This document shows, piece by piece, positions 1 to 6,651 of a DNA stretch of 7,626 bases. Made by a program: the position numbers and the translations under genes. How positions within the stretch are numbered: the stretch's first letter is position 1; each line of letters starts with the position of its first letter. The notes under the pieces are model-generated. The model was not told the origin of the DNA, searched no databases, and saw nothing but the letters and a program-made list of their open reading frames with translations. Location of the stretch: positions 1 to 7,626 of the forward strand of contig JASLEM010000212.1 of NCBI GenBank assembly GCA_030151165.1, given 5' to 3'. Source of the DNA: Burkholderiaceae bacterium (GTDB taxonomy: Bacteria > Pseudomonadota > Gammaproteobacteria > Burkholderiales > Burkholderiaceae).

Positions 1-1599
1 TCGACGCTGGGCCTGTTCAAGGCCGTCCCCGGCGGCTTCGTGCCGGCGCAGGACAAGCAGTACCTGATCGGCTTCGCGCAGCTGCCGGACGGCGCCACGC
101 TCGACCGCACGGAAGACGTGATCCGCCGCATGAGCGACATCACGCTGAAGCAGCCGGGCGTCGAGCACGCGATCGCGTTCCCGGGCCTGTCGATCAACGG
201 CTTCACCAACAGCTCGAACTCCGGCATCGTCTTCGTGTCGCTGCAGGACTTCGACAAGCGCAAGGACAAGTCGCTGTCCGCCGGCGCGATCGCGCAGCAG
301 CTGAACCAGAAGTACGGCGCGATCCAGGACGCCTTCATCGTGATGTTCCCGCCGCCGCCGGTGCAGGGCCTCGGCACGACGGGTGGCTTCAAGCTGGAGC
401 TCGAGGATCGCGGCTCGGTCGGCATCGCCGGCATGGACGCGGCGCTCAAGGCCTTCATGGCCAAGGCGTACCAGGCGCCCGAGCTCGCGGGGATGTTCTC
501 GAGCTACCAGGTCAACGTGCCGCAGCTGTACGCCGACATCGACCGCACCAAGGCGCGCCAGCTGGGCGTGCCGGTGACGGACATCTTCGACACGATGCAG
601 ATCTATCTCGGCAGCCTGTACGCGAACGACTTCAACAAGTTCGGCCGCACGTACACCGTGCGCGTCCAGGCCGACGCGGCCTACCGCGCGCGCGCCGAGG
701 ACATCGGCCTGCTGAAGGTGCGCTCGACGACGGGCGAGATGGTGCCGCTGTCCGCGCTGATGAAGGTCACGCCGACGTTCGGCCCGGAACGCGCGATGCG
801 CTACAACGGCTTCCTCGCCGCCGACATCAACGGCGGCCCGGCCCCCGGCTATTCGTCGGGCCAGGCGCAGGACGCGGTCAAGCGCATCGCCGCCGAGACG
901 CTGCCCCCGGGCGTGTCGTACGAATGGACCGACCTGACGTACCAGGAGATCCTCGCCGGCAACTCCGCGGTGCTGATCTTCCCGCTGTCGATCCTGCTGG
1001 TGTTCCTGGTGCTCGCCGCGCAGTACGAGAGCCTGACGCTGCCGCTCGCGATCCTGCTGATCGTGCCGATGGGCCTGCTCGCCGCGATGACCGGCGTGTG
1101 GCTCTCGCACGGCGACAGCAACGTGTTCACGCAGATCGGCCTGATGGTGCTGGTGGGGCTGAGCGCGAAGAACGCGATCCTGATCGTGGAGTTCGCCCGC
1201 GAGCTCGAGTTCGCCGGACGCACGCCGTTGCGCGCCGCGATCGAGGCCAGCCGCCTGCGCCTGCGCCCGATCCTGATGACGTCGATGGCGTTCGTGATGG
1301 GCGTGCTGCCGCTGGTGCTGTCGACCGGCGCCGGCTCCGAGATGCGCAAGGCGATGGGCATCGCGGTGTTCTCCGGGATGATCGGCGTGACCGCGTTCGG
1401 CCTGTTCCTGACGCCGGTGTTCTACGTGCTGCTGCGCCAGCTGACCGGCAACAAGCCGCTGAAGATGCACGGCGAAGTGCCGCACGACGTCGAGGCCCCC
1501 GGCGTGAACCTCGACCACGGGGCGCACGACCACGGCCACGGCGGCGGCATCGGCAGCCTGCAACCGGTCGCCTCCGCGCCGCGCCACCAAGACGAGTGA
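1..1599 (+). CDS. RND multidrug efflux permease, MexF/BpeF type (C-terminal half, 5' end outside window)
   Basis: Inner-membrane proton/drug antiporter of the HAE1 branch of the RND superfamily, the pump of a tripartite efflux system. The frame is open from base 1, so the start lies upstream; 532 residues are visible, about half of a usual ~1,050-residue pump. Reading the fragment: a segment just after TM7 (PGGFVPAQDKQ, about 10-20), the second large periplasmic pore/docking loop (about 20-320, with LGSLYANDFNKFGRTY and APGYSSGQA), then five hydrophobic segments matching TM8-TM12 (about 322-340, 345-368, 374-400, 422-441, 451-481). GLSAKNAILIVEF contains Lys390, equivalent to the AcrB proton-relay lysine K940. 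Wording of the periplasmic loop is closest, from memory, to MexF/BpeF pumps, which export chloramphenicol, trimethoprim and fluoroquinolones; the actual substrates here are inferred only. Odd feature: a ~50-residue cytoplasmic tail with seven histidines, including HGAHDHGH. The outer-membrane partner follows 83 bp downstream; the adaptor gene presumably lies upstream, outside the window. Confidence 0.96.
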   Translation, partial: STLGLFKAVPGGFVPAQDKQYLIGFAQLPDGATLDRTEDVIRRMSDITLKQPGVEHAIAFPGLSINGFTNSSNSGIVFVSLQDFDKRKDKSLSAGAIAQQLNQKYGAIQDAFIVMFPPPPVQGLGTTGGFKLELEDRGSVGIAGMDAALKAFMAKAYQAPELAGMFSSYQVNVPQLYADIDRTKARQLGVPVTDIFDTMQIYLGSLYANDFNKFGRTYTVRVQADAAYRARAEDIGLLKVRSTTGEMVPLSALMKVTPTFGPERAMRYNGFLAADINGGPAPGYSSGQAQDAVKRIAAETLPPGVSYEWTDLTYQEILAGNSAVLIFPLSILLVFLVLAAQYESLTLPLAILLIVPMGLLAAMTGVWLSHGDSNVFTQIGLMVLVGLSAKNAILIVEFARELEFAGRTPLRAAIEASRLRLRPILMTSMAFVMGVLPLVLSTGAGSEMRKAMGIAVFSGMIGVTAFGLFLTPVFYVLLRQLTGNKPLKMHGEVPHDVEAPGVNLDHGAHDHGHGGGIGSLQPVASAPRHQDE

Positions 1600-1601
1600 A
1601 C

Positions 1602-1665
1602 GTCCTCGCCGGGCCGATGCCGGGATACGCCGCACCGTATCCGGCGCCGGCCCGGCCCACAGGAC
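1602..1665 (+). repeat. Long imperfect palindrome / stem-loop between efflux permease and channel genes
   Basis: Nearly all of the inter-cistronic gap can fold on itself. The outermost arm GTCCT (1602-1606) pairs with AGGAC (1661-1665). GCCGGGCCG (1608-1616) pairs with CGGCCCGGC (1648-1656). GCCGGGATACG (1619-1629) pairs with CGTATCCGGC (1636-1645) with one bulged G, leaving a six-base loop CCGCAC. That gives about 24 base pairs interrupted only by small internal loops. No T-run follows, so it is not a standard intrinsic terminator. The structure ends 5-6 bases before the ribosome-binding site of the downstream gene. A role in mRNA processing, stability or differential expression of pump and channel, or membership of a dispersed genomic palindrome family, is inference. 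Confidence 0.7.
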
Positions 1666-1670
1666 TCCGC

Positions 1671-1676
1671 AAAGGA
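1671..1676 (+). promoter_or_regulatory. Ribosome-binding site of the outer-membrane channel gene
   Basis: AAAGGA lies six bases before the ATG at 1683 and fixes that start. A closer ATG at 1678 is almost on top of this motif and reaches a stop after two codons, so it is not the functional start. Confidence 0.75.
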
Positions 1677-1682
1677 AATGTC

Positions 1683-3146
1683 ATGACCCGCTTTATCAAG
1701 ACTTCGTTGATCCCGCTCGTCGCCGCCCTCGTGCTGGCCGGCTGCGCGAGCGACTCGACCTTCGTGCCGCGCGCCGCCCCGGCCGCGCCGGTGGCCTTCA
1801 AGGAAGACGGCGCGGCGCGCTTCGCCAACGTCCAGCCGGCCGAGGCGCAAGCCCGCGGCACGTGGTGGCGCGCGTTCTCCGACCCGGTGCTCGACGATCT
1901 CGTCGCCCGCGCGACCGCCGACAACACGAGCATCCAGACCGCCGCCGCGCGCGTGCTCGAGGCGCGTGCGCTGCTGCGCGACGCCAACGCGAACCTGCTG
2001 CCGCAGGTCAACGCGGATCTCGGCGCTTCGCGCGCCACGATCCAGCCCGGGTTCGGCGCCGCGCCGGGCCAGGCGCAGAACCTCGGCCAGGCCGGCCTGA
2101 GCGCGTCGTGGGAGCCCGACTTCTTCGGCAAGCTCACCAAGACCCGCAACGCCGCGCAGCTCGACGAGCAGTCGCGCGAGGCGCTGCTCCAGAGCACGCG
2201 CCTCGTGGTGGCGTCCGACGTCGCGCAGGCCTACTTCGACCTGCGCGAGATCGATGCCGAACGCGTGCTCGTGCGCCAGACCGTGGCCGCCTACCAGGAC
2301 ACGCTGCACCTGACCGAGCGCCGCTACGCGGCCGGCGACGTCGCCGAGCTCGACCTCGCGCGTGTGCAGTCCGAAGTGGCGTCGACGACGTCGCAGGCGC
2401 TCGCGCTCGATCGCGAACGCGCGCTGCACGAGCACGCGCTGGCGGTGCTGCTGGGCGAGCTGCCGTCGGGCTTCTCGCTGGCCGAGACCGACTGGTCGGG
2501 CACGCTGCCGACGATCCCCGCCGGCGTGCCGAGCACCGTGCTCGCGCGCCGCCCGGACGTCGCCGCGGCGCAGCTCTCGATGCAGGCCGCCGAGGCGCGC
2601 GCCGGCGTCTCGCGCCTCGCGTGGTTCCCGGACATCGCGCTCACCGCGAGCGGCGGCTACGCGTCGACCGACATCGGCGACCTGTTCAAGTGGTCGACGC
2701 GCGCCTGGGGCATCGGCGCGCTGATGTCGCTGCCGGTGTTCGACGGCGGCCGCCGCGCGGCCGGCGTGCAGAACGCCAACGCGCAGTGGGATCTCGCCGC
2801 CGCCGACTATCGCGAGCACGTGCTCGGCGCGTTCCGCGACGTCGAGGACCAGCTGTCGTCGCTGCGGCTGCTGTCCGACCAGGCGGGCGCGCAGAAGACG
2901 GCCGTCGACGCCGCGACGCGCGCGACCGCGCTGTCCGACACGCGCTACCGCAACGGCCTCGTGAGCCAGCTCGAGCTGCTCGACGCCCGCCGCACCGAGC
3001 TCGCGAACCGCCGCGTCGCGGTGCAGGTGCGCGGCGCGCAGTACGACGCCACGATCGGCCTGATCCGCGCGCTCGGCGGCGGCTGGGGCGATGCGCCGGC
3101 GACCGCGCAGGCCACCGACCCGAAGGCCGCCAAGCCGGCCGCGTGA
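1683..3146 (+). CDS. Outer-membrane efflux channel lipoprotein, OprM/NodT family
   Basis: Outer-membrane factor that completes the tripartite pump, forming a trimeric beta-barrel plus periplasmic alpha-barrel tunnel. 487 residues, the usual length. Residues 1-21 are a lipoprotein signal peptide (MTRF-I-K start, hydrophobic stretch, LAGC lipobox); Cys21 is the predicted lipidated residue, followed by Ala-Ser, so no Asp inner-membrane retention signal. The body shows the two tandem OEP repeats: WW near 60, the family hallmark WEPDFFGKL from residue 143, a helical hairpin region about 150-270, then VPSTVLARRPDV from residue 282, WFPDIALTASGGYAS and the PVFDGGRR strand of the second repeat. The start is chosen by the ribosome-binding site and signal peptide; the same frame is open far upstream, but that extension only shadows the permease. 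The C-terminus (about 465-487) is a low-complexity Ala/Pro/Lys tail. Co-transcription with the permease is likely: same strand, short gap, functional partnership. Confidence 0.95.
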   Translation: MTRFIKTSLIPLVAALVLAGCASDSTFVPRAAPAAPVAFKEDGAARFANVQPAEAQARGTWWRAFSDPVLDDLVARATADNTSIQTAAARVLEARALLRDANANLLPQVNADLGASRATIQPGFGAAPGQAQNLGQAGLSASWEPDFFGKLTKTRNAAQLDEQSREALLQSTRLVVASDVAQAYFDLREIDAERVLVRQTVAAYQDTLHLTERRYAAGDVAELDLARVQSEVASTTSQALALDRERALHEHALAVLLGELPSGFSLAETDWSGTLPTIPAGVPSTVLARRPDVAAAQLSMQAAEARAGVSRLAWFPDIALTASGGYASTDIGDLFKWSTRAWGIGALMSLPVFDGGRRAAGVQNANAQWDLAAADYREHVLGAFRDVEDQLSSLRLLSDQAGAQKTAVDAATRATALSDTRYRNGLVSQLELLDARRTELANRRVAVQVRGAQYDATIGLIRALGGGWGDAPATAQATDPKAAKPAA

Positions 3147-3173
3147 CGGCCGCATGCTGAAGCGCGCTCGCGT

Positions 3174-3206
3174 CGCGGGCGCGCGTCACGCCCGCCCGCG
3201 CGCGGG
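3174..3206. repeat. GC-only inverted repeats after the efflux operon
   Basis: CGCGGGCG (3174-3181) is complementary to CGCCCGCG (3193-3200), with an 11-base loop, and overlaps a perfect 12-base palindrome CCCGCGCGCGGG (3195-3206). It could slow polymerase or cap the 3' end of the efflux mRNA, but no T-run follows and such repeats arise easily in DNA this GC-rich. The rest of the 219-bp gap (3147-3365) holds no gene I can support. A TATGGT at 3324-3329 is a weak possible -10 for the next gene, with no good -35. Confidence 0.3.
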
Positions 3207-3365
3207 GGCTCGCAGGCCCTCGCGCGCGTTGCCGTTGTGGCGTCGCGGTTCCCCCGTGTCGTCCTCACCCTTGCGCCGGCCCGGTCTCGCGCGCGCCCCG
3301 GTGCTCGCCGGCGCGATGCGTCGTATGGTGCGAGGCCCCGTTCCCGAACAGTGAATCGTCCTCGC

Positions 3366-4382
3366 ATGCCTTCGATCTCGTCGCCCAAGTTCCCGCCGCT
3401 GTCCGTCCTGGACCTGGTGCCCGTCCAGCAGGGCTCGACGCCCGGCGAGGCGCTGCGCCTCAGCCTCGATCTCGCGCGACGCGCGGAGGCGCTCGGCTAC
3501 ACGCGCTACTGGGTCGCGGAGCATCACAACATGACCGGCATCGCGAGCGCCGCGACCTCGGTCGTCATCGGCTTCCTCGCCAACGGTACGTCGTCGATCC
3601 GCATCGGCTCGGGCGGCATCATGCTGCCCAACCACGCGCCGCTGGTGATCGCCGAGCAGTTCGGCACGCTGGCGTCGCTGTACCCGGGCCGCATCGACCT
3701 GGGCCTCGGCCGCGCGCCGGGCACCGACCAGGTCACCGTGCGCGCGCTGCGCCGCGACCCGCGCGCCGCCGACACCTTCCCCGAGGACGTGCAGGAACTG
3801 CAGGCGCTGTTCCGCCCCGCGCAACCGGGGCAGGCGGTGCAGGCCGTGCCCGGCGCGGGGCTCGAGGTGCCGCTGTGGATCCTCGGCTCGAGCACCTACG
3901 GCGCGCAGCTCGCCGCCCATCTCGGCCTGCCGTACGCGTTCGCGTCGCACTTCGCGCCCGACGCGCTCGACCAGGCGCTGGAGCTCTATCGCCGCCTCTT
4001 CAAGCCGTCCGCGCAGCTGCAGAAGCCGCACGCGATGGTGGGCGTCAACATCATCGCGGCGCCGACCGATGCCGAGGCGAAGTTCCTCTTCACGTCGCAC
4101 CAGCAGTCGTTCGCCAACCTGCGCCGCGGCCGCCCCGGCCCGCAGCAGCCGCCGATCGAGGACATCGACACCTACTGGTCGCCCGCCGAGAAGGCGATGG
4201 CCGAGAACATGCTCGCGTGCTCGATCGTCGGCTCGCCGGAGACCGTGCGCCACGGGCTCGAGCGCTTCGCCGAATACACCGGCGCCGACGAGCTGATGGT
4301 GGTCTCGGCGATCTTCGATCCCAAGCTGCGCCAGCGCTCGTACGAACTCCTCGCCGACATCGCCGGACTGCAAGCGCGCTGA
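3366..4382 (+). CDS. LLM-class (luciferase-like) flavin-dependent oxidoreductase, YhbW type
   Basis: Predicted FMN- or F420-type TIM-barrel oxidoreductase of the bacterial luciferase superfamily, closest in wording to the 'luciferase family oxidoreductase, group 1' proteins that include E. coli YhbW. The physiological substrate is unknown for this group. 338 residues from the ATG at 3366, matching the family's ~330-340. Seen: LDLVPVQQG at the first barrel strand (about 15-23), [12 protein letters not shown] (44-55), the [20 protein letters not shown] block (81-100), [15 protein letters not shown] (107-121), WILGSS (171-176), and a C-terminal block beginning [15 protein letters not shown]. The frame stays open upstream to GTG codons at 3237 and 3351, but that stretch is Arg/Pro/Ala-rich with no family resemblance, so I prefer 3366; no clear ribosome-binding site supports any of the three. 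It is convergent with the chemoreceptor gene and separated from the efflux operon by 219 bp, so probably its own transcription unit. Not a light-producing luciferase by context. Confidence 0.92.
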   Translation: MPSISSPKFPPLSVLDLVPVQQGSTPGEALRLSLDLARRAEALGYTRYWVAEHHNMTGIASAATSVVIGFLANGTSSIRIGSGGIMLPNHAPLVIAEQFGTLASLYPGRIDLGLGRAPGTDQVTVRALRRDPRAADTFPEDVQELQALFRPAQPGQAVQAVPGAGLEVPLWILGSSTYGAQLAAHLGLPYAFASHFAPDALDQALELYRRLFKPSAQLQKPHAMVGVNIIAAPTDAEAKFLFTSHQQSFANLRRGRPGPQQPPIEDIDTYWSPAEKAMAENMLACSIVGSPETVRHGLERFAEYTGADELMVVSAIFDPKLRQRSYELLADIAGLQAR

Positions 4383-4400
4383 GCCGGACGCCGAACTGAA

Positions 4401-4423
4401 AAGGCCCGCATCGCGCGGGCCTT
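4401..4423. terminator. Bidirectional intrinsic terminator between convergent genes
   Basis: A perfect 9-bp stem, AAGGCCCGC (4401-4409) with GCGGGCCTT (4415-4423), and a five-base loop ATCGC. It lies 18 bases after the oxidoreductase stop and 21 bases after the chemoreceptor stop on the other strand. On the minus strand the stem runs into TTTTC, a short T-run; on the plus strand CTTGTCGTT follows, which is weaker. It therefore suits the chemoreceptor transcript best, with some effect on the other. Confidence 0.8.
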
Positions 4424-4444
4424 GTCGTTGCTGCGGGCGTGCGC

Positions 4445-6001
4445 TCAGGCCGCGATGCGGAAGCGCTGCACCGTCTCGGCCAGCTGCTGCGCCTGCGACT
4501 TGAGGCTCTCCGCCGCCGCCGCGGATTCCTCGACCAGCGCCGCGTTCTGCTGCGTCACCTGGTCGAGCTGCGACACCGCGGTGTTGACCTGGCCGATGCC
4601 CTGGCTCTGCTCGGCGGTCGCGGTCGTGATCTCGGCGATGACGGCCGACACGCGCTGGGCCGACTGCACGACCTCGTTCATCGTCTCGCCCGCGTCGGCG
4701 ACGAGCTGCGTGCCGAGTTCCACCTTGTCGACGGACGCGCCGATCAGCCCCTTGATCTCGCGCGCCGCGGCGGCGCTGCGCTGGGCCAGCGAGCGAACCT
4801 CGGTCGCGACGACCGCGAAGCCGCGGCCCTGCTCGCCGGCGCGCGCCGCTTCCACCGCGGCGTTGAGCGCGAGGATGTTGGTCTGGAAGGCGATGCCGTC
4901 GATCACGCCGATGATGTCGGCGATCTTGCGCGACGAGCCGTTGATCTCCTCCATCGTCGACACCACGCGCGACACGACCTCGCCGCCGCGCATCGCGACC
5001 TCGGCGGCCGTGTTGGCGAGCTCGTTGGCGGTGCGCGCGCTGAGCGCCGACTGCTGCACCGTGCCGTTCATCTGCTCGATCGACGCCGCGGTCTGCTGCA
5101 GGCTCGACGCGGCCTCCTCGGTGCGCGCCGAGAGATCCATGTTGCCGTCGGCGATCTCGGTCGACGCGAGGCTGATGCTGTCGGTCGACCGGCGCACCTG
5201 CGCCACCAGCACCTGCAGCGCGCCCTGCATCGAGCCCAGCGCCTTGAGCAGGCGGCCCGTCTCGTCGCGGTCGTGCGACTGGATCGTCTCGGTCAGGTCG
5301 AGGCCGGCGATACGGTCGGCCGCGTCGACGGCGTGCTGGATCGGGCGCGTGATGCTGCGCACGAGCCACGCGGACAGCAGGGCGCCCGTGACCAGCGACC
5401 CGATGCCGAAGACGAGCAGCAGCAGGCGCGCCCGCGCGGTCGCGGCCTGCACGGCGGCGCCTTCGTCGTCGATCTCCTGGCGCTGCATCGCGGCGAGCTT
5501 CTGCAGCGTCTCCTGGTACTTCGCGGCGGCGGGCAGGTAGGTGTCGTCCAGCATCTTGCGCGCGCCGTCGGCGTCGCCGGACTTCTTCAGCGCGAAGACC
5601 TGGTCACGCGCGGCGACGTAGCCCTTGCGCACGTCGCCGATCTCGGCGAAGAGGCGCTTCTCCTCGTCGCTGTTCATCATCTTGCCCGCGCGCTCCTGCA
5701 GCTCGCCGGTCGACTTGTTCGACGCGGCCGACTCGGGCGCGAAGAAGTCCGACAGCGACGGGTCGCTGCTGACGGCGACGGCGGTCGTGCGGCGCACCGA
5801 GACGGCGACGTTTCGGTACCAGTCCGACACGATGCGCTCGGTGGCGACCGAGCCGTCGACCAGTTCGTGCATGCGCTGCGCGGAGTCGCCGAGCGTCCAG
5901 GCGCCGAAACCGGAGCCGGCGAGAGCGAGGAGGAGGGTGGCGCCGAACGCCAGGTTCAGGCGGCGGCCGAGGGACGGGCCGCGGTTCAGGGAGGTGGTCA
6001 T
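4445..6001 (-). CDS. Methyl-accepting chemotaxis protein (Tar-like chemoreceptor)
   Basis: Transmembrane chemoreceptor that senses ligands in the periplasm and controls CheA/CheW in the cytoplasm. 518 residues, usual length. In order: short basic N-terminus; TM1 about 17-38; periplasmic domain about 39-190, mostly helical, with features of a four-helix-bundle ligand domain; TM2 about 191-213; HAMP about 214-266 (the RSITRPIQHAVDAADRIAG stretch); cytoplasmic coiled-coil signalling domain about 270-515. The hairpin tip that binds CheA/CheW is the highly conserved block at about 366-405, including FQTNILALNAAVEAARAGEQ and GRGFAVVATEVR. TEEAASSLQQTAASIEQ (294-310) and the mirrored C-terminal helix resemble methylation regions. 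It ends RFRIAA, without an NWETF-like CheR/CheB tether. Start: ATG at 6001, because TM1 then follows normally and the candidate promoter lies just upstream. A TTG at 6046 would add 15 residues but lies at the predicted transcription start. No strong ribosome-binding site precedes the ATG. The ligand cannot be told. No che or flagellar genes are adjacent, so it is an orphan receptor. Confidence 0.95.
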   Translation of the reverse strand: MTTSLNRGPSLGRRLNLAFGATLLLALAGSGFGAWTLGDSAQRMHELVDGSVATERIVSDWYRNVAVSVRRTTAVAVSSDPSLSDFFAPESAASNKSTGELQERAGKMMNSDEEKRLFAEIGDVRKGYVAARDQVFALKKSGDADGARKMLDDTYLPAAAKYQETLQKLAAMQRQEIDDEGAAVQAATARARLLLLVFGIGSLVTGALLSAWLVRSITRPIQHAVDAADRIAGLDLTETIQSHDRDETGRLLKALGSMQGALQVLVAQVRRSTDSISLASTEIADGNMDLSARTEEAASSLQQTAASIEQMNGTVQQSALSARTANELANTAAEVAMRGGEVVSRVVSTMEEINGSSRKIADIIGVIDGIAFQTNILALNAAVEAARAGEQGRGFAVVATEVRSLAQRSAAAAREIKGLIGASVDKVELGTQLVADAGETMNEVVQSAQRVSAVIAEITTATAEQSQGIGQVNTAVSQLDQVTQQNAALVEESAAAAESLKSQAQQLAETVQRFRIAA

Positions 6002-6038
6002 GTCGATGGGGAGTTGTCCAGGAAGCAACGTCTGCCGG

Positions 6039-6138
6039 TTGCGCAAGGAGTTATCGACAGCTCGACCGCCAAAAGTGAGACTATTCCCTCCCGAATGGCG
6101 GGTTTTCCCGTATCAAGAAGTGGCGCGGCGTTGCGCAA
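6039..6138. repeat. Two copies of palindromic octamer TTGCGCAA flanking the chemoreceptor promoter
   Basis: TTGCGCAA occurs at 6039-6046 and 6131-6138; I found no other copy in the window. Both are preceded by G, so nine bases are shared, and the second is a perfect 10-base palindrome GTTGCGCAAC (6130-6139). They are 92 bp apart centre to centre. One overlaps the predicted transcription start, the other lies about 90 bp upstream. Paired operator sites for a dimeric regulator are one reading. The upstream copy is also the loop of a weak hairpin (CGGCG 6126-6130 with CGCCG 6141-6145) just after the stop of the small gene, so it may instead be part of a 3' structure. Confidence 0.4.
6051..6078 (-). 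promoter_or_regulatory. Candidate sigma-28 (FliA) promoter for the chemoreceptor
   Basis: Read on the minus strand, TCACTTTT (6078-6071) is followed after 12 bases by GTCGATAA (6058-6051). The known FliA -10 is GCCGATAA, so 7 of 8 bases agree; the -35 agrees with TCAAGTTT/TAAAGTTT at 5-6 of 8 positions. Transcription would begin near 6044, giving a leader of roughly 43 bases to the ATG at 6001. Chemoreceptor genes are classic FliA targets, which supports the call; the match is by eye. Confidence 0.55.
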
Positions 6139-6157
6139 CACGCCGGATGCTCCACGC

Positions 6158-6526
6158 TCAGTTCTCTTCGGCCTCGATCACCAGCTTCATGCGCTGCGCG
6201 CCGCGCGCCTCGGTCTTCACGACGATCTTCATCGGCCGGCCGATCGGGATCTCGCGGCGGAAGTGGTAGTCCATCGAGTCGGTGTGGCCCGGGTTCTCGG
6301 TCGGCGCGCGGCGTGTCCACTCGAGGGCGCCGTCGACGTCGACGCGCATGCCGTGGCGCGCGCCGGCGGCCTTGGGGGCGACGACGAGGCGGCAGTCGAT
6401 CTCGAAATGGCGCGTGCGAAAGGCGTCGGCGGGGATCGTGAGCGTGGCGACGTCGGCGGTGCCGGCGTCGAGGCGCCACTTCTCGGGCGCCGCGGGTTTC
6501 GAAGGTGGGGAGGGTGCTTTCGTCAT
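6158..6526 (-). CDS. Hypothetical protein, 122 residues, probably a soluble beta-rich domain
   Basis: I do not recognise a named family. The ATG at 6526 is chosen because AAGGTGG lies eight bases upstream; the frame is open 15 codons further, but that would place the ribosome-binding site inside the gene. The protein has a Pro/Ala/Lys-rich N-terminus (1-16), then alternating hydrophobic/polar stretches suggesting beta-strands: ATLTIPADAF (27-36), HFEIDCRLVVAP (40-51), MRVDVDGALEW (60-70), YHFRREIPIG (87-96), MKIVVKTEA (99-107) and MKLVIEAEEN at the end. No signal peptide, transmembrane segment or obvious catalytic motif; one Cys (45). GC-rich third codon positions and a good ribosome-binding site argue that it is a real gene. 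It is transcribed divergently from minC across 125 bp and is followed 156 bp later by the chemoreceptor in the same direction. No function is assigned. Confidence 0.82.
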   Translation of the reverse strand: MTKAPSPPSKPAAPEKWRLDAGTADVATLTIPADAFRTRHFEIDCRLVVAPKAAGARHGMRVDVDGALEWTRRAPTENPGHTDSMDYHFRREIPIGRPMKIVVKTEARGAQRMKLVIEAEEN

Positions 6527-6534
6527 GAGGGCCG

Positions 6535-6541
6535 CCACCTT
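6535..6541 (-). promoter_or_regulatory. Ribosome-binding site of the 122-residue hypothetical gene
   Basis: Minus-strand AAGGTGG, eight bases before the ATG at 6526. It decides between this start and the in-frame start at 6571. Confidence 0.7.
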
Positions 6542-6590
6542 AACGCAGAGCGTGTAACTCGTCCGTCGCAAGGCCGTCGCCCGCGCCCGG

Positions 6591-6596
6591 TAAACT
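6591..6596 (+). promoter_or_regulatory. Weak candidate -10 box for the min operon
   Basis: TAAACT matches four of six bases of the sigma-70 -10 and is one of few A/T-rich hexamers in the 125-bp divergent gap (6527-6651). No convincing -35 is present at 16-18 bp spacing. If used, the leader to minC would be about 49 bases. I see no clear promoter for the divergent gene. Confidence 0.25.
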
Positions 6597-6651
6597 CCGC
6601 GACTTTGCGCGCCGCGTTTCGCGCGCGCGTTCCTGCCGTTCTCCGAGCCCG

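Noticed and set aside
924..1682. Upstream extension of the outer-membrane channel frame into the permease gene
   Set aside because: The extension is a +1/+2 shadow of the permease; a lipoprotein signal peptide and ribosome-binding site place the start at 1683, so this is not a fusion.
1678..1686. Two-codon mini reading frame (ATG TCA TGA) overlapping the channel gene start
   Set aside because: It is almost on top of the ribosome-binding site, so initiation there is unlikely; probably chance.
1422..3155. 577-codon open frame on the minus strand opposite the outer-membrane channel gene
   Set aside because: Antisense shadow; composition is Arg/Gly/Val/Leu-rich and has no recognisable domain, whereas the plus-strand frame has a full lipoprotein and channel signature.
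3237..3365. N-terminal extension of the oxidoreductase from a GTG at 3237
   Set aside because: The extra 43 residues are Arg/Pro/Ala-rich, do not resemble the family and lack a ribosome-binding site; the family length is met from 3366.
3186..5369. 727-codon open frame on the minus strand, overlapping the oxidoreductase and chemoreceptor genes
   Set aside because: Translation is Arg/Ala/Gly-rich low complexity with no family resemblance; it is a frame shadow of GC-rich real genes on both strands.
6002..6046. TTG start giving a 533-residue chemoreceptor
   Set aside because: It would begin at about the predicted transcription start and adds residues before a normal N-terminus; no ribosome-binding site supports it.
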